Shown: positions 7,147 to 11,897 of the stretch, in pieces
Layout of the letters: each line of letters opens with the position of its first letter
Position numbering within the stretch: position 1 is the stretch's first letter
Assembly (NCBI GenBank): GCA_938041615.1
Contig: CALISV010000012.1
Location: 1 to 11,897, forward strand
DNA: 11,897 nt
Reading direction: 5' to 3'
Origin: an uncultured Campylobacter sp.
Lineage (GTDB): Bacteria; Campylobacterota; Campylobacteria; Campylobacterales; Campylobacteraceae
Notes under the pieces: generated by a model
Seen by the model: only the letters and a program-made list of their open reading frames with translations
Told to the model about the DNA's origin: nothing
Database searches by the model: none
Position numbers and translations under genes: made by a program

Positions 7147-8075
7147 ATATTTTTGACCGCCTCGTAGATTTCCTCGTCCGTCACGTACTGCGCCCTTTTG
7201 CTAGCGCTTTGTAACACGACGCACTCCGCACCGCCGTAAATGGGAGCCCAGCGAGCGGCGTCTGTTTTGCCAAGCACGAGCACAGTTTTTACGCCAAGCG
7301 CCGGTGCTAGGTGTGCCACGCCGCCGTCAAGCGTGAGGACAAATTTAGCCGCCCAGATATAGCCGGCTAGCTCGTCTAAATTTTTAGTTGCAGCAAATTC
7401 TACGCCCGCTTCTTGCGCTACTTTTTCGCCAAATTTTACGTCCTCCGCGCTAACGGCGACGCGTCCGAAATTTTGCTTTAAAAACGCCAAAATCCGTAAA
7501 ATTTTAGCCTCGTCCATGCGGTTTTGCTCCACCCTTGATGAGACGTGAAAAAATACGAAATCCTTAAATTTCTCGCTTTTAAAGCTCGGTACGTAAAGCG
7601 TCTTTTCTCCGTCAAATTTCGCACCCAGAGGAGCTACTAGCTCGCAACAAAGTAGCACCTCGTGAGGAGGCGGATTAAAGTTTAATTTATATATTATTAA
7701 TGAACCGCCCTCGTTTTGCTTTGCCGCTCCTACGGTCGTTTTGGCTGCGGCCGCTCTGGCAAATATCGCGGCCGATGGCGAATAAGCACTCCTAAAAATC
7801 ACGGTCGCATCGTATTTTTCGCGGCGAATTTGAAGCAAAATTTTACATTTTTCCCAAAATGCCCGCACTTTTGCTGCCAACCCTTTTACGTGCTTTGGTT
7901 TAGTGTAGATATATATTTTGTTTAAAAATGGATTGCCGCGAACGACGCATGCGTTTAGGCTATTTACCACGATATCTATCTGCGCGCCCGGATGAGCCTT
8001 TCGCAGTGCCTCTATCGCTGGCGTCGTGCAGATGAGATCGCCGATGTTATCGTTTCTAACGAGCAAAATTTTCAC
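7143..8075 (-). CDS. GT9 heptosyltransferase-family glycosyltransferase, short form
   Basis: First gene of the minus-strand glycosyltransferase operon, 310 residues, a little shorter than most heptosyltransferases. The N-terminus has RNDNIGDLICTTPAIEAL (7-24), keeping Gly12-Asp13. The donor domain has FVFFHVSSR (173-181) and LTLDGGVAHLAPALGVKTVLV (247-267), in which the common DxGxxH motif is DGGVAH, a frequent variant in GT9 proteins outside WaaC/WaaF. It lacks the C-terminal cysteine cluster seen in the 5034-6107 protein and in WaaF. It probably transfers a heptose or another sugar to the core. The start is GTG at 8073-8075 with AAGGA five bases upstream; a TATAAT box lies at 8095-8100. It overlaps the next gene by 4 bases (ATGA). 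The acceptor is unknown. Confidence 0.87.
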   Translation of the reverse strand: MKILLVRNDNIGDLICTTPAIEALRKAHPGAQIDIVVNSLNACVVRGNPFLNKIYIYTKPKHVKGLAAKVRAFWEKCKILLQIRREKYDATVIFRSAYSPSAAIFARAAAAKTTVGAAKQNEGGSLIIYKLNFNPPPHEVLLCCELVAPLGAKFDGEKTLYVPSFKSEKFKDFVFFHVSSRVEQNRMDEAKILRILAFLKQNFGRVAVSAEDVKFGEKVAQEAGVEFAATKNLDELAGYIWAAKFVLTLDGGVAHLAPALGVKTVLVLGKTDAARWAPIYGGAECVVLQSASKRAQYVTDEEIYEAVKNI

Positions 8076-8094
8076 GATTTTCCTTTTTTGCGCG

Positions 8095-8100
8095 ATTATA
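8095..8100 (-). promoter_or_regulatory. -10 box (TATAAT) for the four-gene glycosyltransferase operon
   Basis: A perfect TATAAT on the minus strand, preceded by TAGG and by A/T-rich sequence with no recognisable -35. Transcription would start near 8088, only about 13 bases before the GTG at 8075 and just ahead of the AAAAAAGGA ribosome site, so the leader would be very short. Confidence 0.6.
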
Positions 8101-8175
8101 CCTATTTTACGCTTATACTTATTTACGCCATCATCCCTCGCACGCCGGGCATAACCTAAAATTCATCAAAAAACT

Positions 8176-8181
8176 TATAAA
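8176..8181 (+). promoter_or_regulatory. Possible -10 box (TATAAA) for the WaaG-like/waaF pair
   Basis: TATAAA lies 26 bases before the ATG at 8208, behind a run of A residues, in the 132-base divergent gap. A ribosome site AAAAGG follows at 8197-8202. It is weaker than the opposing TATAAT box, so this is tentative. Confidence 0.35.
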
Positions 8182-8207
8182 ATACCGCTAAATTTTAAAA
8201 GGCGAAC

Positions 8208-9239
8208 ATGAAAAAAATAGTATTTTTAAGGCTCGATCTGGACGCTATCGGCGGGGCGCAGAGATATCTCTCGAGGCTCGTTAAAGCTCTAAAAGATTCG
8301 GGCGTTGCGTGCGAGACGCGCGGTTTTAACGGTAGCAAAAAACTAAGCTCGTGGATCAAAGCCCTGCGTTTTAACTCGCAAGCCAAGCGGAAAAAGGGCA
8401 CGGACGAGATTTATTTTAGCCTTGAGCGCATCACCTGCGCCGACATCTACCGCGCTGGCGACGGCGTGCACAAAGTCTATATGAAAACCAAGCCTTTTTG
8501 GTTCACAAACCCCCTAAATTTCGTCATTCCGTACCTTGAAAAGCGCACTTTTAAAAATGCTAAAAAAATCATCGCCAACTCAAATTTCATAAAGCGTCAA
8601 ATTTGCGATACCTACGGCATCGCCGAGGAAAAGATCGCAGTCGTCTATAACGGCGTAAATTTGCCTATGCGCGTGCAAAAAGGCTCGGCAAAGCTCGCTC
8701 TTTGCGAAGAATTCGGGCTTGATTTTCACCTACCGACGCTGCTGTTTGTGGGAAGCGGCTTTAAACGCAAGGGCACAGAGGAGTTTCTGCGCATCGCGGC
8801 TCGTCTAAAAACGCGGGTAAACTGCCTGATCGTCGGCCGAGATAAAAACGCCGCCCGCTACAAAAATCTAGCCAAGGAACTCGGCCTAAACGCCGTATTT
8901 ACGGGCGCGCAAAAAAGCGCGGCGAGATTTTACGAAGGCAGCGAGCTGTTTTTATTTCCGACTGCTTACGAACCGTTTTCAAATGTCGTTTTAGAAGCGC
9001 TTAGCTACGGCTGCGTCGCTATCACTACCGCTCAAAACGGCGCTGCGGAGATACTACCGGGGGAGTTTGTGATGAGCTCGCCGCAAGACTACGACATCTG
9101 CGATCTGATTGACGAGATCCTAAACGACGACGAGCGGCTGGCAATGCTACAAGAGCGAAATTTGGCGCTTGCTAGCGAGTTTAGCATCGAAAAAAACGCG
9201 AACGCGACGCTGGAGATAGTGCGTGCGAATCTTGATTGA
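8208..9239 (+). CDS. GT4 glycosyltransferase, WaaG-like core glucosyl/hexosyltransferase
   Basis: A 343-residue GT-B protein with features of the WaaG group. The N-terminal part has DAIGGAQRYLSRLV (12-25), the acceptor-side glycine loop. The ADIYRAGDGVHKVY segment (78-91) followed by PYLEKRTF (108-115), IIANSNFIKRQI (121-132) and VVYNGV (145-150) follows the order seen in E. coli WaaG. The donor domain has VGSGFKRKGTEEFLRI (181-196), then the EX7E motif with Glu255 and Glu263 in AYEPFSNVVLEALSYG. WaaG adds the first glucose to inner-core heptose, and the neighbour waaF fits that setting, but the sugar here is inferred. The ATG at 8208 has AAAAGG upstream. The last 17 bases overlap waaF, so the two are probably co-translated. 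No inserts and no membrane segment. Confidence 0.87.
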   Translation: MKKIVFLRLDLDAIGGAQRYLSRLVKALKDSGVACETRGFNGSKKLSSWIKALRFNSQAKRKKGTDEIYFSLERITCADIYRAGDGVHKVYMKTKPFWFTNPLNFVIPYLEKRTFKNAKKIIANSNFIKRQICDTYGIAEEKIAVVYNGVNLPMRVQKGSAKLALCEEFGLDFHLPTLLFVGSGFKRKGTEEFLRIAARLKTRVNCLIVGRDKNAARYKNLAKELGLNAVFTGAQKSAARFYEGSELFLFPTAYEPFSNVVLEALSYGCVAITTAQNGAAEILPGEFVMSSPQDYDICDLIDEILNDDERLAMLQERNLALASEFSIEKNANATLEIVRANLD

Positions 9240-10398
9240 GCTGCCGACCTGGCTGGGCGACGCCGTGATGGCAAGCGCCGCGATAGAGGCCATCGCAAAG
9301 TACGCCGGGGCATTTGATATGGGAAATTTGACGGGCAAATTTGAGAGCTCGGGCGAGCGAGACTTTAGCTTTTCGTCGCAAAATTTCGGCTCGGTAACGC
9401 AAGAAATTCAAATTTTTAAAAACGGTGCGGCAAATTTAAGCGATAAATTTGACGCGGACGGCGGCGTAAATTTGATGGCAAGCGAGCAAGAAAATCAAAA
9501 TCTAGAAAATTTGACAGCCCAGCCCGTCAAAATCGTATTTTTCGGCTCGTTTGCGGCATGTGAGCTTTTTAAAGCTCATCCAAACTGCGAACGCGTCATC
9601 GTGGATAACAGCAAAAAGGCTAAATTTAGACTCTGGCGGCTATTTTGGCAGGCTAGAAATCTCGGTAAATTTGACGCGGCGTTTAGCTTTAGAAGCTCGT
9701 TTGCGAGTAAAATTTTACTTTTCGGAGCGCGGGCTGGGCAAAAATTTATTTTCCAAAAGAGCAAAGACGGCGCGCATCAGGTACAAAAATACCTAAAATT
9801 CGTCAAAGCGGCGTTAAATTTAAAACGCGCAGACGACGAGCTAAAGCTTTACTTTGAGCCGCGTAAATTTGACGCGTCCGTGCTCGGGCTAAATCCGGGC
9901 GCTAGCTACGGAAGCGCCAAACGCTGGTATCCCGCCTACTTCGCGCAGGTGGCGCTGCATTTTAAAGATAAATTTAAGATTATGATTTTTGGCGGCGCGG
10001 GCGAGCGCGATATGTGCGAGCGGATCGAGCGAATTTTACGCGAAAACGGCGCGGAGTGCGAAAATCTAGCGGGCAAAACGAGCGTGCGCGAGCTTTGCGA
10101 AAATATCGGCGGCATCGGACAAAGCGGCGGGATATTTGTCACGAACGACAGCGGTCCTATGCATATCGCCGCAGCCTACAAGACGCCTACGATAGCGCTT
10201 TTTGGGCCGACGAGATTTACGCAGACCTGTCCGTGGCGCAACGAAAACGCCCGCATCCTACACCTAAATCTAAAATGCATGCCGTGCATGAAGCGCGTCT
10301 GCCCGCTAAAAACCCACGCCTGCATGAAAGATCTCTCGCCGCAAGCCGTCATAGAAACGATCGAGCGAGAATTTCTCGCCGAAGCGGCAAAGAACTAG
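9223..10398 (+). CDS. waaF: Lipopolysaccharide heptosyltransferase II (WaaF) with a large N-terminal-domain insert
   Basis: WaaF transfers L-glycero-D-manno-heptose from the ADP sugar to the first heptose of the LOS/LPS inner core. The signature LPTWLGDAVMA (7-17) is close to the WaaF N-terminus, with Asp13 as the catalytic-type residue. GSFAACELFKAHP (108-120), FSFRSSF, LGLNPGASYGSAKRWYP, FGGAGE and TNDSGPMHIAAAYKTPTIALF follow, with Asp309 and His314 in the donor motif. A cysteine cluster CMPCMKRVC...C spans 352-367. At 391 residues it is longer than typical WaaF (about 320-350) because residues 29-101 are an extra polar segment between the first helix and second strand. GTG at 9223 is the start, with GGAG at 9212-9215 seven bases upstream, inside the preceding gene, which it overlaps by 17 bases. 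It ends the plus-strand operon. Identity as WaaF is fairly secure; a paralogous GT9 role is possible. Confidence 0.9.
   Translation: MRILIELPTWLGDAVMASAAIEAIAKYAGAFDMGNLTGKFESSGERDFSFSSQNFGSVTQEIQIFKNGAANLSDKFDADGGVNLMASEQENQNLENLTAQPVKIVFFGSFAACELFKAHPNCERVIVDNSKKAKFRLWRLFWQARNLGKFDAAFSFRSSFASKILLFGARAGQKFIFQKSKDGAHQVQKYLKFVKAALNLKRADDELKLYFEPRKFDASVLGLNPGASYGSAKRWYPAYFAQVALHFKDKFKIMIFGGAGERDMCERIERILRENGAECENLAGKTSVRELCENIGGIGQSGGIFVTNDSGPMHIAAAYKTPTIALFGPTRFTQTCPWRNENARILHLNLKCMPCMKRVCPLKTHACMKDLSPQAVIETIEREFLAEAAKN
9307..9525 (+). repeat. AAATTT-rich low-complexity insert inside waaF (residues 29-101)
   Basis: This 219-base stretch keeps the frame but splits the usual WaaF N-terminal fold between the first helix and FFGSF. 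It contains eight AAATTT hexamers, about one per 27 bases, against about one per 200 bases in the adjacent GT4 gene. It encodes repeated Asn-Leu and Lys-Phe pairs in a Ser/Gly/Asp/Gln-rich background. GCAAATTTAAGCG at 9430-9442 recurs exactly at 10643-10655 in the noncoding gap downstream. Confidence 0.65.
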
Positions 10399-10442
10399 AA
10401 ATTTGAGTGCGTGGTTTTTTCTCAAACGGCCGCAAATCAGCA

Positions 10443-10469
10443 AAAAGCCCGCTACGCATAATGGCTTTT
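10443..10469 (+). terminator. Possible weak intrinsic terminator after waaF
   Basis: AAAAGCC (10443-10449) pairs with GGCTTTT (10463-10469) across a 13-base loop, about 45 bases after the waaF stop. The stem has only three G-C pairs and the T-run is four long, so termination would be weak. The A/T symmetry would let it act in either direction. Confidence 0.35.
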
Positions 10470-10654
10470 ACAAACGGCACGCGATCAAATTTAACGCACG
10501 CGAAGCTAGCATTGAGATAGCGCAAGGCTGTTTAATCAAGGCAAATTTTACTAAACCGATTTTTGGCGCGCTTAGGATTTCGCTGCATTTTAGCCGTCAA
10601 GAAAAGTGCAGGCAGAGTAAAATTCAAACGCCTTTAAAGCTAGCAAATTTAAGC

Positions 10655-10694
10655 GTTTTGTGTGCCGTCCGTTGCGTCTCGCGTGCCACAAAAC
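10655..10694. repeat. Inverted repeat GTTTTGTG / CACAAAAC
   Basis: An exact 8-base inverted repeat (10655-10662 with 10687-10694) brackets a 24-base GC-rich loop, just past the stop of the YolD-like gene. No T-run follows on the minus strand, so it is not a standard terminator; it might stabilise the 3' end of that mRNA or be chance. Confidence 0.35.
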
Positions 10695-10700
10695 ACACCG

Positions 10701-11009
10701 TCACAAAACAACCTCAACCTCGTAAATATCGTCAAATTTGACTCTCGTTTTTACTACCGTTAGGCTTTTATCCATCAAATTTACGTTTGAAACCAGCCCC
10801 TCTATGCTCACGTAGCCCTGCCCGTCGTGGTATGTGATTTTTACTTTGTCGGCGGGTTTTAATTTGCTTATTTTATTTAGGATTTCTTCTATTTTTGATT
10901 CGTCAAGATCTAGCTTTTCGCTCTTTTCTCGCTCCTGCGCTTTTAGGGCTTTTTCTAAAGTAGAGAGGGGATTAAACGAGCTAAAAATTTTGGCTCTATC
11001 TTTATTCAC
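10701..11009 (-). CDS. YolD-like protein, partner of a Y-family polymerase
   Basis: This 102-residue protein resembles the YolD-like family, small proteins encoded next to UvrX/YqjW-type DNA polymerases in many bacteria and presumed to assist translesion synthesis. The N-terminal half is charged and helical (about 16-49, rich in Lys/Glu). The C-terminal half, about 52-102, reads as short beta strands: VKITYHDGQGYVSIEG, SNVNLMDKSLTV and VKFDDIYEVEVV, the core of the family. The start is GTG at 11007-11009. A near-perfect AGGAGG at 11021-11026 lies within the end of the polymerase gene, about 10-11 bases away, slightly long but the only good site. The two genes overlap by 8 bases, so they are coupled. 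Biochemical role in Campylobacterota is inferred from family context only. Confidence 0.8.
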   Translation of the reverse strand: MNKDRAKIFSSFNPLSTLEKALKAQEREKSEKLDLDESKIEEILNKISKLKPADKVKITYHDGQGYVSIEGLVSNVNLMDKSLTVVKTRVKFDDIYEVEVVL

Positions 11010-11897
11010 CGCTTTTGTGACCTCCTATCTTTTTGTTTCTATCTGGGCCGGTAGCTTCGGGCAATAGGTCGATAGCCCTTAGGATGGAGTTTTTGCCGTA
11101 TTTTTCTTTTATCTTGTTTAGGGTTTTTAGTACCGTTTTTTCTTTTGCATTTTCTTTTTCAAAGAGGCTTCTTTCGGTTTTGCTTTCCTTTACAACGTCG
11201 TTTGCCGATATGCCGATTTGCCTGATGAGGCCTGCGTTTTTTATCTTTTTTAGATAAAGCTCCTGCACTGCGTCCATGAGTACGCTAGCGATATTGCTAG
11301 GAGTTTTAAACCTTACCGTAGCTCTTTGCGCGGGTTCGTTTTTGTCCGCGAATTTGATATTTATCGTGAGCCCGCTAGCTCGCACTTCCTCGTTTATCAT
11401 CTTTAGAGCTAGCCTATCGGTCATCTCTTTTAGCACGATTAGAGCCTCTAGCCTCTCGTAGTCTCTAGGTAAAATTTCCGAGCTAAAATATGACTTGGTT
11501 GAGGGTTTATAGGCCTTAATGTCGGCTATAGTGGTGGGCTCGATACCGTTTGCGTGATCTAGCGCGATATAGGCGTCGATACCAAAAACTTTCTCAAGCA
11601 GGCTAAATGGCGCGTTTGCCATATCCTTCATGCAAAATATCCCGTATCGCTCAAGCTTGACCCTAGTTTGCTTGCCTATGCGCCAAAAATCATTTAGCGG
11701 CTGGTGCGTCCAGAGCTTTTCTTTATAGAGCGTTTCGTCTAAAAAGGCGATATTATCCTCGCTGTGTTTGGCTAGGATGTCAAGTGCGATTTTGGCTAGA
11801 TACAAATTCGTCCCCATGCCGCAGGTGGGCGTTATGCCAGTCGTTTTTAGGATGTCGTCCATTATCATCTTTGCCATGGCTCTGGCTTCTAGTTTGT
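11002..11897 (-). CDS. Y-family translesion DNA polymerase (UvrX/YqjW-like, UmuC/DinB superfamily), 5' end off right edge
   Basis: The frame is open to the window edge, giving 297 visible residues. It starts mid-protein: KLEARAMAKMIMDDILKTTGI precedes CGMGTNLYLAKIA, the conserved SxGIxxNxxLAKxA-type segment of Y-family palm domains. Next come WTHQPLNDFWRIGKQTRVKLERYGI (helix-hairpin-helix thumb), then HANGIEP, IKAYKPSTKSYFSSEILPRDY (start of the little-finger domain) and MTDRLALKMI. These follow the order of UvrX/YqjW-type enzymes rather than E. coli DinB. The N-terminal catalytic acidic residues (first-strand Asp and the SxDE motif) are beyond the edge, so activity cannot be judged. ATG 11875-11877 is internal, not the start. 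The protein would copy across damaged DNA and is usually SOS- or damage-inducible; its promoter is not in view. It is coupled to the YolD-like gene and lies convergent to waaF. Confidence 0.87.
   Translation of the reverse strand, partial: KLEARAMAKMIMDDILKTTGITPTCGMGTNLYLAKIALDILAKHSEDNIAFLDETLYKEKLWTHQPLNDFWRIGKQTRVKLERYGIFCMKDMANAPFSLLEKVFGIDAYIALDHANGIEPTTIADIKAYKPSTKSYFSSEILPRDYERLEALIVLKEMTDRLALKMINEEVRASGLTINIKFADKNEPAQRATVRFKTPSNIASVLMDAVQELYLKKIKNAGLIRQIGISANDVVKESKTERSLFEKENAKEKTVLKTLNKIKEKYGKNSILRAIDLLPEATGPDRNKKIGGHKSGE

Larger units (their letters stand above)
10399..10700. other. 302-base gap without a convincing gene
   Basis: A TTG-started plus-strand frame of 112 codons (10403-10741) crosses it but has no ribosome site, runs into the YolD-like gene and gives an Arg/Lys/His/Cys-rich peptide without protein-like patterning, so I do not call it. 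AAATTT occurs four times from 10488 to 10736, including the 13-mer shared with the waaF insert. A hairpin at 10443-10469 and an inverted repeat at 10655-10694 are described separately. It may be the remains of a decayed gene. Confidence 0.5.

Noticed and set aside
8076..8207. A small RNA or riboswitch in the divergent gap
   Set aside because: Only promoter-like A/T elements and ribosome sites are visible; there is no stable hairpin series or terminator, and the leaders would be very short.
10014..10406. A 130-codon frame overlapping the end of waaF on the same strand
   Set aside because: It is very Arg-rich and out of frame with conserved WaaF motifs, typical of a frame-shifted reading of a GC-rich gene.
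10403..10741. A 112-codon plus-strand frame after waaF
   Set aside because: It starts with TTG without a ribosome site, overlaps the well supported YolD-like gene on the other strand, and encodes a basic, Cys/His-scattered peptide with no recognisable pattern.
1..11897. CRISPR array, insertion sequence, tRNA or toxin-antitoxin genes
   Set aside because: No regularly spaced repeats, transposase motifs, cloverleaf sequences or paired small toxin-like genes were found; the AAATTT repeats are too short and irregular for an array.

Overview
The window looks like a chromosomal stretch of a Campylobacterota bacterium, most likely an oral-type Campylobacter of moderate GC (C. rectus, C. showae, C. 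curvus or C. gracilis group). The grounds are a very high density of the hexamer AAATTT, purine-rich Shine-Dalgarno sites, TATAAT -10 boxes with no clear -35, tightly overlapping genes, and a heptosyltransferase-rich lipooligosaccharide/lipopolysaccharide (LOS/LPS) core locus. The genus is inferred from style and gene content, not from a marker gene.

Layout, left to right. 1-229 (-) is the N-terminal part of an unrecognised membrane-anchored protein that runs off the left edge. 357-2448 (-) holds a NodB-type polysaccharide deacetylase and, upstream of it, a multi-spanning O-antigen ligase/polymerase-family protein, under an apparent promoter at 2474-2479. 2613-3902 (+) is a divergent GT9 glycosyltransferase-like gene whose 3' end overlaps the next gene tail to tail by 53 bases. 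3850-8075 (-) is a four-gene operon of alternating GT9 and GT4 glycosyltransferases with 4-14 base overlaps, led by a TATAAT box at 8095-8100. 8208-10398 (+) is a divergent pair: a WaaG-like GT4 gene and waaF (heptosyltransferase II). 10399-10700 shows no convincing gene, only a possible weak terminator and an inverted repeat. 10701-11897 (-) is a two-gene translesion-synthesis unit, a UvrX/YqjW-like Y-family DNA polymerase (5' end off the right edge) followed by a YolD-like partner.

Functionally, about 10 kb is devoted to surface glycan. Four GT9 and three GT4 enzymes would build the heptose/hexose core on the cytoplasmic side of the inner membrane. The deacetylase could remove an N-acetyl group from a sugar in that glycan or its precursor. 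The ligase-family protein could join a lipid-linked glycan to the core on the periplasmic side. The donor and acceptor of each enzyme cannot be read from sequence, except for the WaaF assignment.

The most unusual signal is that three of the seven glycosyltransferases (2613-3902, 3850-5037, waaF) carry extra hydrophilic, Asn/Ser/Gly/Glu-rich segments of about 39-73 residues. Their DNA is several-fold richer in AAATTT than the neighbouring coding sequence, and all three share the 10-mer AAATTTAAGC. I found no CRISPR array, insertion sequence, tRNA, rRNA or poly-G phase-variation tract, and nothing I would call a new defence or mobile system.
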